Below, piece after piece: positions 1-8,000 of a stretch of 57,623 nucleotides of DNA. The notes below the pieces were generated by a model. It searched no databases, was not told the origin of the DNA, and worked only from the letters and a program-made list of their open reading frames with translations. Origin of the DNA: Oscillospiraceae bacterium (GTDB lineage Bacteria > Bacillota_A > Clostridia > Oscillospirales > Oscillospiraceae). The stretch lies in contig JAFYLN010000197.1 in the NCBI GenBank assembly GCA_017537045.1, positions 1 to 57,623 of the forward strand, in the 5' to 3' direction. The stretch's first letter is position 1. Each line of letters starts with the position of its first letter. Position numbers and translations under genes: made by a program.

Positions 1-101
1 CTAAGACTTACGTAGAATCTAAGATAGGAGTAAAATCTAAGACTAGGTATATGTAATCTAAGATATTCAAAGCTCTAAGATAGAAGTAAAATCTTAGATT
101 A
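1..101. repeat. Cluster of CTAAGA hexamer repeats (iteron- or centromere-like)
   Basis: The hexamer CTAAGA occurs in direct orientation at 1, 19, 37, 58 and 75, spaced 18, 18, 21 and 17 bp, and in inverted orientation (TCTTAG) at 92. Several copies share a longer AATCTAAGA core. Regular spacing near two helical turns is typical of protein-binding arrays such as replication iterons, partition sites or repressor arrays. The array may extend beyond the left edge. Which protein binds is unknown; the RHH-like protein at 1523 is one candidate. Confidence 0.7.
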
Positions 102-221
102 CCTAATCCAGCGCAATATGTTTTGACAATGGCGGCAATTCATGGGGCGGTAATGCGGCGAATTGTTCTGAAAGCATCGGGTTTTGTGGTGGAATGTCCA
201 AATGGAAATCGTGTAAGTGCG

Positions 222-243
222 ATATATTATATATATAATATAT
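222..243. repeat. 22-bp perfect AT palindrome
   Basis: An 11-bp arm made only of A and T (222-232) is followed directly by its exact reverse complement (233-243). It lies between the CTAAGA repeats and a GC-rich stretch (264-290). An AT-only palindrome beside iterons resembles a DNA-unwinding element of an origin. It could also be part of a packaging or partition site, because the next gene looks like a small terminase. Confidence 0.65.
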
Positions 244-263
244 AATCATCACTCGTTTTTCCG

Positions 264-371
264 CTACCCTCCCCCGGGTGGGGGGTGTCCCTCAAGATCA
301 TAGATTGATTCATACACCACGCAGCCCCGCCGGTGCTGTTCGTTATCGCCCCAGCAGCCCCGGCCCATCAT
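264..371 (-). CDS. Possible 35-residue peptide
   Basis: A short leftward frame begins with two ATG codons at 371 and ends in TAG at 264. It contains two cysteines and ends in a proline/glycine-rich tail (HPPPGGG). No convincing ribosome site precedes it. It may be non-coding, but it is the only plausible frame between the terminase-like gene and the AT palindrome. Confidence 0.2.
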   Translation of the reverse strand: MMGRGCWGDNEQHRRGCVVYESIYDLEGHPPPGGG

Positions 372-516
372 AGCCGGTTATGGCTGTATTTGTCCGTCAG
401 TCATGGAATTATGGTGTATTCCTAACATTATCCGTCATAATGACCAACGATTACCACAAAACACGGCAAAAATCGCATTTGAGCGCAACAAAAATAAAAT
501 TTGGTTGCGTTCACCG

Positions 517-930
517 TCATTTCATGGCTTCAATCCATCGGTTGTCATCCTTGGCACCGAAAAGGACGGTGATTGATGTACCCATGTCCAGGCCGTCAAT
601 CTTGGGGTTCAAATAGTCTCTTTCAATCTCTTTATTTGCGAGCTGCTGCTGCTTGTTGCAGGTCTTGAGGGTCATACCATTGACCGCCGTAGCGAACTTT
701 TCCAGCAGAGCGGCCCGACCGCTATATGCATTGTCCGCCCCCTTGCCTTTCTGGTAACACTCGGCGACCTCTTCCAGGGAATACCCAATGAAGTCACAGA
801 ACAGAGGCCACGACACCATACCATGCTGACCATCTCCGTATTCCTCCCGGAATTTCTGGATCTTCTTCTCAAGCTCCTTTTCAGACATCCGAAAGGGAAT
901 AGATTTACCGCTATTTCCATTACCAGCCAT
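517..930 (-). CDS. Putative phage terminase small subunit (or related DNA-binding protein)
   Basis: The protein has 137 residues. The N-terminal half is charged and helical, with a helix-turn-helix-like stretch (SWPLFCDFIGYSLEEVAECY, about residues 40-59). The C-terminal part (NPKIDGLDMGTSITVLFG) resembles the tail of small terminase subunits in Clostridia phages. A GGGGGTG ribosome site precedes the ATG. If right, the large terminase should lie left of position 1, with a packaging site in the repeat-rich 1-516 stretch. The family assignment is from sequence feel only; another phage DNA-binding protein is possible. Confidence 0.45.
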   Translation of the reverse strand: MAGNGNSGKSIPFRMSEKELEKKIQKFREEYGDGQHGMVSWPLFCDFIGYSLEEVAECYQKGKGADNAYSGRAALLEKFATAVNGMTLKTCNKQQQLANKEIERDYLNPKIDGLDMGTSITVLFGAKDDNRWIEAMK

Positions 931-1214
931 CGAAACACCCCCAGATACAGCACTTTTCCTTGATTTTCATTCTTACCAACATAAAACCCAATGTCAAGCA
1001 ATTTCCGAAAATCTCAGTATTTTTATATCTCGATCTCAGATCGTGGTTAAATAATACCAGAAACCACCATAAACCAGCCCGAAAGCAGAACAAAAGCCCC
1101 ACCCCAGCCAAAAGGAGCCGGAACAGGGCCTATTATTTTACCGGGTATTCTCCATTTATTTTCCCGGCATTTCTCCGGGATTTTTCGGGCCTCGAAAAAA
1201 GTTTATTTTGGGGC
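931..1214. other. Intergenic region with promoter, palindrome and terminator-like hairpin
   Basis: No convincing gene is seen. A leftward promoter candidate has TTGACA (complement of 992-997), a 16-bp spacer and TAAGAA (complement of 970-975), and would serve the gene at 517-930. A 13-bp palindrome (CGATCTCAGATCG, 1031-1043) upstream of it could be an operator. On the plus strand a hairpin TCCCGG/CCGGGA (1162-1180) followed by five T residues would stop rightward read-through just before the toxin promoter. Confidence 0.45.
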
Positions 1215-1243
1215 TTGACAATCGGTTAAACCTATGTTATTAT
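1215..1243 (+). promoter_or_regulatory. Strong sigma-A promoter of the small toxin gene
   Basis: TTGACA (1215-1220), a 17-bp spacer and TATTAT (1238-1243). It sits about 47 bp before the toxin ATG. A hairpin in the leader, CCTCC (1266-1270) pairing with the GGAGG ribosome site (1277-1281), would keep the site closed, as is common in type I toxin messages. Confidence 0.8.
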
Positions 1244-1289
1244 GACCATGCAAGGCGGCGAACAACCTCCACGAAAGGAGGCGGCGCCC

Positions 1290-1367
1290 ATGAGCGTAAC
1301 AGATACCATCGCACTACTTATGCTTGTGCTTGCGGCTGTTTCTCTGGGAATCCAGATAAAGAAATAA
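1290..1367 (+). CDS. Putative holin-like type I toxin peptide
   Basis: The 25-residue peptide begins MSVTDTIALLMLVLAA and ends with lysines (QIKK). It is one short membrane helix, as in the Hol_Tox-type peptides of Firmicutes. Its GGAGG ribosome site is inside a small hairpin. The message would continue into a structured 3' region, and an opposing promoter at 1495-1523 would make an antisense RNA over that region. This arrangement is the classic type I toxin-antitoxin layout. The toxin role is inferred; a harmless leader peptide is the alternative. Confidence 0.6.
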   Translation: MSVTDTIALLMLVLAAVSLGIQIKK

Positions 1368-1487
1368 CCGCCCCCCGACCCTAGCGAGAAGCGGCAATTT
1401 CACCTAACCTTGGTTGACCGCCTTCCCGACTAGCACTCGGGTGACAGCCTTGCCCCTTGAGGGGATCTAGCACATCCCCTCAAGCGG
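1368..1487 (-). ncRNA. Putative antisense antitoxin RNA
   Basis: A near-perfect leftward promoter (1495-1523) would start an RNA near 1487. Its first element is an 11-bp hairpin (CTTGAGGGGAT, 7-nt loop, ATCCCCTCAAG; plus-strand 1456-1484). A second hairpin, CCCGA/TCGGG, lies around 1423-1439. A CCGC/GCGG hairpin followed by a T-rich stretch lies near the end of the toxin gene and could terminate it. The RNA would be fully complementary to the 3' end of the toxin message. The 3' end is approximate. Confidence 0.5.
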
Positions 1488-1494
1488 TATTAAA

Positions 1495-1523
1495 AGTATA
1501 ACATGATTGGAGGCGAATGTCAA
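1495..1523 (-). promoter_or_regulatory. Promoter of the antisense RNA
   Basis: Read on the minus strand: TTGACA (complement of 1518-1523), exactly 17 bp, then TATACT (complement of 1495-1500). It is a consensus-grade promoter pointing back at the toxin gene. It overlaps the start codon of the RHH-like gene at 1523, so protein bound there would affect it. Confidence 0.8.
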
Positions 1524-1696
1524 TGGCCGAAAGCCAGGCCAAAAAGGATTGGACGAAAGCAAATACAACGTTCATCGGCTTAAAACTCAATCACAATACA
1601 GATTCGGACATTCTGGAAGCCTTGCAGGGTAAACAGAAGCAGACCGAAATAAAAAGGCTTTTGCGGATCGCTTTGCAGAGCGAGAAGCAGAAATAA
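1523..1696 (+). CDS. Small ribbon-helix-helix-like protein
   Basis: The 57-residue protein has the pattern of small arc/RHH-like proteins common in gut plasmids and phages: a basic start (MAESQAKKDW), a short strand (TTFIGLKLN), then two helices (TDSDILEALQGK and TEIKRLLRIAL). GGAGG at 1509-1513 is 9 bp before the chosen ATG. The ATG at 1517 is in frame but only 3 bp from the ribosome site. It is a plausible binder of the repeats at 1-101 or a local repressor; neither is shown. Confidence 0.6.
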   Translation: MAESQAKKDWTKANTTFIGLKLNHNTDSDILEALQGKQKQTEIKRLLRIALQSEKQK

Positions 1697-1699
1697 AAA

Positions 1700-1751
1700 G
1701 CTCCGGCAGTGTTGCAGCACCACCGGAGCAGGGGAGAGGGTTGCAGCCCTG
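1700..1751 (+). promoter_or_regulatory. Structured leader upstream of the J-domain gene
   Basis: A hairpin GCTCCGG (1700-1706) / CCGGAGC (1723-1729) is followed by a smaller one, GGG...CCC, around 1738-1751. It starts just after the RHH-like stop codon. Together with the ribosome-site switch at 1784-1833 it makes a leader of roughly 140 bases. It may be a terminator for the upstream gene or part of a regulatory RNA. It lacks a clear T run, so simple termination is not obvious. Confidence 0.45.
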
Positions 1752-1783
1752 TTCCCATACTACCCCAACCACGTGTCACCATA

Positions 1784-1833
1784 GTCAAGGAGCATTTATA
1801 TTATAGCCTCCTTGACCTACAAAATCAAGGAGG
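1784..1833 (+). promoter_or_regulatory. Two-way ribosome-site switch
   Basis: CCTCCTTGA (1807-1815) is perfectly complementary to the ribosome site TCAAGGAGG (1825-1833). The overlapping CTCCTTGAC (1808-1816) is perfectly complementary to GTCAAGGAG upstream (1784-1792). The middle element can therefore pair with either side, closing or freeing the ribosome site of the gene starting at 1841. This is seen directly; what throws the switch is unknown. Confidence 0.65.
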
Positions 1834-1840
1834 ATTTTTT

Positions 1841-2329
1841 ATGAAATACTTTACCAACTGCCGCACCCTGGACGAGCTGAAAAAGGAATACCGCCGTCTT
1901 GCCATGATCCACCATCCCGACCACGGCGGCGACACCGCAACCATGCAGGCCATCAATGGCGAATATCACGAGCGGTTCGAGGTTTTGAAGAAGCAGCACA
2001 ACACCACCGCCGACGAACACCACCAGACCACCGAAGCCCCCGAGGAATTTATCAATATCATCGCCGCGCTGATCCGTATTCCCGGTATCATCGTTGAGCT
2101 GTGCGGCTGCTGGCTCTGGATCTCCGGCGACACCAAGCCCAACAAGGAAGCCTTAAAAGCTGCAGGTTGCCGCTGGTCGTCCTCTAAGAAGATGTGGTAC
2201 TGGCGGCACCAGGAGGACGGCGCGCATTGGTCACGCGGTAAAAAGACCATGGGCGAAATCCGTATGAAGTACGGTTCTCAGACCTTCGCCGGTTCCAATG
2301 CCTCCGGGGCTTATGCCCTGGAAGCCTAA
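1841..2329 (+). CDS. J-domain (DnaJ-like) protein of a mobile element
   Basis: The protein has 162 residues. Residues about 1-45 form a J-domain with the HPD motif (MIHHPDHGGD), which stimulates DnaK-type chaperones. A hydrophobic stretch follows near residues 75-90 (IIAALIRIPGIIVEL). The C-terminal part (ALKAAGCRWSSSKKMWYWR) is an often-seen partner domain in Firmicute mobile elements. The ATG at 1841 is chosen because AGGAGG lies 7 bp upstream; longer readings lack a site. It may recruit host DnaK for plasmid- or phage-like replication or assembly. It heads a run of six further small genes. Confidence 0.8.
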   Translation: MKYFTNCRTLDELKKEYRRLAMIHHPDHGGDTATMQAINGEYHERFEVLKKQHNTTADEHHQTTEAPEEFINIIAALIRIPGIIVELCGCWLWISGDTKPNKEALKAAGCRWSSSKKMWYWRHQEDGAHWSRGKKTMGEIRMKYGSQTFAGSNASGAYALEA

Positions 2330-2346
2330 GACGGGAGGCGGAAGAA

Positions 2347-2430
2347 ATGGCCCTGTATTTTATCTTCTGCATCATTCCCACGCTGGCCGCTGTGCTGGAT
2401 GCCCTCTATAACGGCTCCGGCTGGTACTGA
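2347..2430 (+). CDS. Small membrane peptide, 27 residues
   Basis: It starts at 2347 after GGGAGGCGG and ends at TGA 2428. The sequence is one hydrophobic helix (ALYFIFCIIPTLAAVL) followed by a short polar tail. It lies 17 bp after the J-domain gene and 15 bp before the next, so it fits the operon. I do not recognise the family. Confidence 0.5.
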   Translation: MALYFIFCIIPTLAAVLDALYNGSGWY

Positions 2431-2445
2431 TAGGAGGTCGGAGCC

Positions 2446-2643
2446 ATGAAAAAATATCTGGTTGTGATCTATGATTGGGAGGTCGGTTTTGATGATCGGC
2501 TTGACTTCACCCGGAAGCGTGATGCAATCGCTCACGCCCGGGCGCAGCTCCGGCACTATGATAGCGCAGCCGTTTTGAATCTGGCAGACCGTTGTATTGT
2601 CGCATCCTTCCGGGATTTCCCGGTGGAGTGCATCAGCTTTTAA
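2446..2643 (+). CDS. Hypothetical 65-residue protein
   Basis: A TAGGAGGTCGG ribosome site precedes the ATG. The sequence alternates strands and one helix (RKRDAIAHARAQLRHY) and ends PVECISF. It has no signal peptide or known motif. It is part of the rightward small-gene operon 1841-3815, whose genes are separated by 5-17 bp or overlap, so they are very likely co-transcribed. No function is proposed. Confidence 0.65.
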   Translation: MKKYLVVIYDWEVGFDDRLDFTRKRDAIAHARAQLRHYDSAAVLNLADRCIVASFRDFPVECISF

Positions 2644-2657
2644 GGAGGTAAAGCATT

Positions 2658-2882
2658 ATGACATTCGAGACTTTAGCATATATTCACCGCCTCTTAGCGG
2701 TAGAGGAAGCCCGGACGAATGAAGCCTATAAAAAATCCCGCGATTATCTGGAAGAACTCAAGGAATCCCGGGCAGATAAGACGACCCGCAAGGAAGCGGA
2801 AGAAACCATGGAGAATTTCGACCGCATCCACATGAAAGCATATCACGCCCTGCGTGAGTTCGAGGAACACGAATGGAGGTAA
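2658..2882 (+). CDS. Hypothetical 74-residue helical protein
   Basis: AAGGAGGT precedes the ATG. The protein is almost entirely charged helix (YIHRLLAVEEARTNEAYKK, KEAEETMENFDRIHMKA) and is probably a coiled-coil dimer. Its stop TAA at 2880-2882 abuts the next ribosome site. The family is not recognised. Confidence 0.65.
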   Translation: MTFETLAYIHRLLAVEEARTNEAYKKSRDYLEELKESRADKTTRKEAEETMENFDRIHMKAYHALREFEEHEWR

Positions 2883-2887
2883 TGACG

Positions 2888-3115
2888 ATGAAGCAGATCA
2901 AGATCCAGGTTGCCCGGGGTGAGAACTTCACCCCCGCAAGCCTTATGAAGCGTTACGCAGACCAGGCCGGCACCGAGTTCCGCCGTAGCTTCTGGGGAGC
3001 CGCTGAGCTGGTCATTGAGGGGCGATTCTATCAGTACCATCACTGGGGCATCACCGCCGAGAATGGCGTTGAGATCGTCACCCTGTTTCTGGAGGAGGTA
3101 AAACACTATGATTAA
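2888..3115 (+). CDS. Hypothetical 75-residue protein
   Basis: The ATG at 2888 (MKQIKIQVARGENF) is chosen because GGAGG at 2875-2879 lies 8 bp upstream. Earlier ATGs at 2873 and 2882 are inside or too close to that site. Several strands and an aromatic centre (FYQYHHWG) suggest a compact soluble fold. It overlaps the next gene by 8 bp. No function is recognised. Confidence 0.6.
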   Translation: MKQIKIQVARGENFTPASLMKRYADQAGTEFRRSFWGAAELVIEGRFYQYHHWGITAENGVEIVTLFLEEVKHYD

Positions 3116-3347
3116 GCTGTATTTTCTGGAATGGGAAAACGGTCTGGTTAAGGCCGGGTTTACCTACAACGGCAAGCGGTATCTTTCCCTTGTGACCTCT
3201 CAGAACCGGGCGCGGTTCGTCCGATCCGGCGCAGCCATCACCCGCAATCTGGAACAGCACCAGCTTAGCGAAGCCCAGAGCGCCGCCGTGGATGCCTTTA
3301 TAACCTCCAACGACTTTGCCGTTGAATATACGGCCCCAATCCTGTAA
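3108..3347 (+). CDS. Hypothetical 79-residue protein
   Basis: It starts inside the end of the previous gene, with GGAGGAGG upstream. The N-terminal half is beta-rich (LYFLEWENGLVKAGFTYNGK) and the C-terminal half helical (QLSEAQSAAVDAFITS). It resembles small accessory proteins of Clostridia mobile elements but has no diagnostic motif. Confidence 0.6.
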   Translation: MIKLYFLEWENGLVKAGFTYNGKRYLSLVTSQNRARFVRSGAAITRNLEQHQLSEAQSAAVDAFITSNDFAVEYTAPIL

Positions 3348-3359
3348 AGGAGGGGTCGC

Positions 3360-3815
3360 ATGAGCTACCGCAAATATCTGACCCGGTACGGCTCCCCATC
3401 TGACACGGGAGAAATCCGATTCAGCATCTATCTGACCGCCCCGGAGAAGCTGACCACGGCCAAGGATATTGTATGGAGGGATAAATACATAGCCGAGGAT
3501 ATAACCCGGCTGGAAACCGTCCTGGAAGCCCTCAGAGACTACCGCCAAGCCCTCGCCGCCCGGTATGGCGAATTGGAAACCATGCCATATACCCGGCTTT
3601 TGAAGCTGGAGCGGCACCCCCATTGGAAAGGCCACATCGAGTACATCGTGACCATTACCCGGACATACCCGGATAAAACTGTAATAGACGAACTGCGGGA
3701 GGTATTCCCGGGAAAGGAGAGAAAGAAAGCCTTTGAACGCACCGCCGAGCTTTTGAAGCAGTACCCCGGAATCCCTTACGAAAAGGATATAGAAAAGCGT
3801 TCATGGGAAAGATAA
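3360..3815 (+). CDS. Hypothetical 151-residue protein, last gene of the small operon
   Basis: AAGGAGGGG precedes the ATG. The protein is basic and mixed alpha/beta, with a long helix (DITRLETVLEALRDYRQALA, about residues 46-65) and a basic C-terminus (EKDIEKRSWER). The coding strand converges with the leftward virion operon, which ends at 3891. I see no known domain. Confidence 0.65.
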   Translation: MSYRKYLTRYGSPSDTGEIRFSIYLTAPEKLTTAKDIVWRDKYIAEDITRLETVLEALRDYRQALAARYGELETMPYTRLLKLERHPHWKGHIEYIVTITRTYPDKTVIDELREVFPGKERKKAFERTAELLKQYPGIPYEKDIEKRSWER

Positions 3816-3890
3816 AAAACCGCCCTTGATTCATTTTCTTCGCTCATTTAGATTTCTCCGTTTCTTCTGCAATGCAGTGCTCCCAGTACA

Positions 3891-3925
3891 AAAAATGGGA
3901 ACCGGCCAGAAAACTGGCCGGTTCC
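3891..3925 (-). terminator. Strong terminator of the leftward virion operon
   Basis: A perfect 12-bp stem, GGAACCGGCCAG (3898-3909) and its complement (3914-3925), has an AAAA loop. Read leftward it is followed by six T residues. It ends transcription coming from the virion genes, so those genes do not continue into the 1-930 block. Confidence 0.85.
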
Positions 3926-3935
3926 GCTGGTTATT

Positions 3936-4031
3936 TTAAGCGTTACGCTTTTCTTCTTCAGGTACATTCTGCCCCTCTGCAGGAGTAGGGACATCATAGG
4001 GATTGAAGATATCTGCTGTTTCGGACCACAT
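3936..4031 (-). CDS. Small 31-residue acidic peptide
   Basis: It starts at 4031 with GGAGG 9 bp upstream and stops at 3936, directly before the operon terminator. The sequence is polar and proline-rich (NPYDVPTPAEGQ) with a charged end. It looks like a genuine last gene of the operon. The function is unknown. Confidence 0.5.
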   Translation of the reverse strand: MWSETADIFNPYDVPTPAEGQNVPEEEKRNA

Positions 4032-4146
4032 TGAATTTAACCTCCTCTAAGGCCACGGCGCACCTTCTCCAAAAATGCAAACCATCTTGTAGCCTCACTC
4101 GTATCATACAAGATTTCAATCCCCTTGTCAAGTACTTACACCCGTG

Positions 4147-4968
4147 TCATAGTCGCCTTCCTGAAAATTCCTTGGCTCTGATATTATCCGCCAATTTTTG
4201 TATTCTATCTGCAAGCTTCGTCAGGAGCTTCTTTTTTCTTTGGGTTTTCTTTGAAATTTTCCTCATCCGCTTCCGCCATTTAAAGAAAAGCCAGATTGCA
4301 TTAGTATATCTTTTGTCTTTGCCTTCACTATTTATAAAACATATGTATGGATACAACATCCATATCATTGAAAGATAAGTTTCATGCAAAGATTGGTACA
4401 CTAATTTCTCGTCAGCCAATCTATATCGACAGTTCATACCAAACCACTCCAAGTGGTTCAGCAGATCATAGATACTGTTAGTTAGATCCGTTCGCAGTAT
4501 GGATTCATTGCGAATACGCTGTTCCCCGGTTTCTTCATCAAACTCGATAAACGCATTAGCAGATTCATCATGCAGCCGTCTGCAGTTGACGATAACACTG
4601 CCGTCGATTTCATTTAGTTTTCTCTTGAATTCATCCGGATCGGTTCCTGCTTCTTCCAAAAATCCTTTCAACTCGTTACTATCAAAATGCTGAAGACTAT
4701 TCATGTCTTTGAGCACCGCGCGGATATGGGCTGACACCCCCGCGCCCTTAAAAACATTGTTAAGGAATCTGTTTTCTTTGAGGATAACATCCGCATAATA
4801 CAGCGCCAGTTCACACGCAACAGTTTTCTTATTTCGATTCTTTTGGTAAAAATAGGCCAAAAAGGCACACACTACAGAAATCACGGTAATAGCAACCATT
4901 GCGGTATCAGCCAGAATTGAAACCATCTTTACCAATGCCTCTTCCGAAATATTTTCTATGAGAGCCAT
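4147..4968 (-). CDS. Membrane-anchored DUF4760-like protein, possible lysogeny cargo
   Basis: The protein has 273 residues. An N-terminal helix (about 20-40, MVAITVISVVCAFLAYFY) anchors it. The rest is cytoplasmic and helical, with LLNHLEWFGMNCRY and SLHETYLSMIWMLYPYICF, a pattern I associate with DUF4760-type proteins, and a very basic C-terminus. The gene is clearly more AT-rich than its neighbours, which suggests separate acquisition. It lies between the giant virion gene and the operon terminator, a usual place for cargo such as superinfection-exclusion genes. Neither the family nor the role is certain. Confidence 0.55.
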   Translation of the reverse strand: MALIENISEEALVKMVSILADTAMVAITVISVVCAFLAYFYQKNRNKKTVACELALYYADVILKENRFLNNVFKGAGVSAHIRAVLKDMNSLQHFDSNELKGFLEEAGTDPDEFKRKLNEIDGSVIVNCRRLHDESANAFIEFDEETGEQRIRNESILRTDLTNSIYDLLNHLEWFGMNCRYRLADEKLVYQSLHETYLSMIWMLYPYICFINSEGKDKRYTNAIWLFFKWRKRMRKISKKTQRKKKLLTKLADRIQKLADNIRAKEFSGRRL

Positions 4969-5094
4969 CCATATCCCTCCCCTTTTCTAAAAGTAATCGT
5001 ATCATATTCATATAGAGTTGTACAGGAAAAATATGGAATTTTGCACTTATTTATTCATTTTTGTCGAACTGCCCATCCGGGCGGCCTCCTTTAT

Positions 5095-8000
5095 TTACGA
5101 AAATACTTCATACAGCTTTTCTGCCGCATCATAAGTGATGCCGTAGTCCTGCTGCCATTTCTCACAGGTGCGTTTCTTCTTACCGTTTCCACTGATGTAA
5201 TCCTCATGATCCCGGTAAAGCTTTACATAGTCCGCGATACCATATCCCAGAGCTTTCAACTCGTCGATGTTTTCACGCTGACTGTCTGAGACATGCTGCT
5301 TGATCAGGACGGTCTTTTCCGCTTCGGAAAGGCCGGATGCCCCAGCAATGGTTTCGGCCTTCTGGATGCTTCTGGGGTTTGCGTAACCTGCTTCCGGCTC
5401 AATGCCGGTCAGAAGCCTTTCCGCATAAAGAAAGTCCTCGTGGCTCACTCCGTTGTCTCTGGCTTCCAGATATTTCGCCGTGGTGCCGGTGGCAAACTCC
5501 CGCACGTCGGATTTCGCATCTTTGCTCATGTTAGAGTAGGCATTGTATGCGGTGTCCAATTCACGCATCCAGCGATCCACGATAGCCTGATCGTGGTTTT
5601 TATCCCATGCAGAATCAAGGCTTGTCATAGCGCTATTGATATCGGAGTTGGTGATACGGCGCATAATATATGCTGCTGTATCTTTCGGCTCGCCCCCTGC
5701 GGCATCGTTCATCCAGTTAGCGGAATATCCTTCGTGATCCTGGAACGTTGCTTTTTCGGCGGTTTCTCTGGCATAGGCGTAGGCCTGAGTAATGGCCTTT
5801 GCTTTCTGCTCGTCGGTTATAGCCTTGTAATCGTCGCTCAGAAGCATTTCCACAATCAGTCGCTTGGATGTCTGCCCCTGCGTTCTTGCCATGGTCTGGT
5901 ACTGTTCCTCTGTGAGCCGAATATTCGCATGAATATTACCGTGGATATCGGTATAGCTGACAATTTTAGAGAAGCTGGGAGGCGATACATTCTCGGTCTG
6001 TACTCTATTGAGGCGGGTAATTTCTTTCGTAAGCGCATCATCCTTGACTCTTGTTTCAGAAGATGGGCTAAACATAGCCGCCATAGCACGCTCCAGAGGA
6101 CTACCTTCGTTCTTCACCGGCTCTCCCCATTCATTAAGTTTCTCCGTCTGATACAGATCCAGACCAGGAATCCTCTGGGATGCACTGGAAAGAGCGCGCT
6201 TTACGGTGGCTTCTGTTTTGTTGTCGGTGTTGATATAAGTGCTGGATTTGGTTTCCTCTGTGCTTTGCTCGATCTGTCCAAAGATAGTCGGGAGGCCCTG
6301 GAACATATAGGAGGTTGCAGCGTTCAGAAAGAATGCCATCAGCTTATCGCCGCCATCCTCCTCGTATGCCACATTATCGATAATGTTGTTGAGGTTGCTA
6401 AGCGTACTCAGTTCCAATATCGGGTCAATGGCATCAACGGCAACATCCTTTAAGCTTTCCACCAAATCCCAACCGTCAACATCATCATTTGCTCTGTCTG
6501 CCTGTGCTGTCCACTTGTTGTAGGCGTTGGCGCCGATGAACAGCGGGATCATAGCGGGGGCCAGCCATGCCACACCATAGCACTTATCGCCGATCTGGAT
6601 GGAATAGCTCTGTACACCTTCCCGGAGTTCGTCTTCATCATCAACTTTTCCGTGGAGCTTCACACCGGGCACCATTCCGGCGGCAAGCATGGCACCAATC
6701 CCCATAGCGGCGGTGCCGGTAAGTCCTGCGCTGATATCATTCACCACATCAGCAGCAGATTTTTTTCCGCTGTCAATATCGCGCTTGGCTGTGAGAAGTG
6801 TTTTACCGAGAGCCAAAGGGTTGTATTCCATTGCTCTGACCACGACATTTGCTGGAGTTCTCAAAAACGGAACAGAGCCTTTTTTCAGGATATTCAAAAT
6901 TGGATCTACGACGCGCCCGTGCTTAGGCTTAAATGTACTTGTTACCCAATCGGAAAACTCGTTGCTGTCGTTAAAGGTGGCTTTCTGCGCCTCCTTGATA
7001 GCATACTGCCGTGCATCCTCCAGAATGCCGTTCGGAACTTCACCGTTATGAATCTGATCCGCTGTGTACCCTCTAGCTTTCATAAAGCCGGCCAGAGCGC
7101 GGGCATACTCGCTCCGTTTCCAGATCATATCCTCTTTTTCCATGAGGGTACGATTTCCCTTTGCCAACTTATCGAGGAATCCAGGAAGCATCTGTCGGTT
7201 TTCTTCAATGGCATTTCTGGCTTCATTTCCCGTGGTGCCGGAGAATCCCATGCGCTCCTGGATATCCTGATCCTTTGCATCCACTTTCGCCCACGCAAGA
7301 AGATCAATATCTTTCTTGTTGGTGCCGAGGATGGATGCCGTTCGTTGTTCTTGCTTCAAGAATACCTTTTGTAAAACAGCCGAGATATCCCTCTTCACTG
7401 CAGCATAGGGTTTCCATGTGCCGGTACTGATAAAGTTTCTTCCGTGGGTTTTTGCGTTGCCCAGCATCGCCAGATTCCGCCATGCATCCCATGCCTCACC
7501 AAGAGTAGGTTTGATTTGAGATGCAACATCCTTATAAATTGCGTTTTCAATTTCCCGCCGTTCCTCGTTCGTTGTGGCGGTGCGGAGCTGCTGTTCCAGG
7601 TCTTTGTCGATGATTCTTGCAGAATCAATCTGCTGTCTGGCAGACCGCCCCTTGTTGATATCCTGTACATATCGTGCCACATTTTTCTGAACGGTCATAA
7701 CCCGACCTTCGGGTGTCATTCTCCGCAAAAGGCTGAACATTTGCAGATTCCGACCGGACATATTCGCCAGTTTTCCCAGATCCACAAGGAGGCTGGATGC
7801 CTGATCCTGCATTTCCGGGTCGGCTGCATATTTGGTGTAGAGTAAAAGACCCTGTTCGATATCGCCATTCTGAATGCGGTCTTCGGAGGCATTCCGGGAG
7901 ATTCTAAGGCGCGTTTCTTCTTCACCTGCTTCTCCGATTGCCTCGGCTGCGTTGTGCAAGGATTCTTGGTTGGAGCGAGTGTCAAAGCTCAGTTCTTTGT

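Noticed and set aside
1..101. CRISPR or transposon end
   Set aside because: Repeat units are six to nine bases with no spacers of constant length and no transposase nearby.
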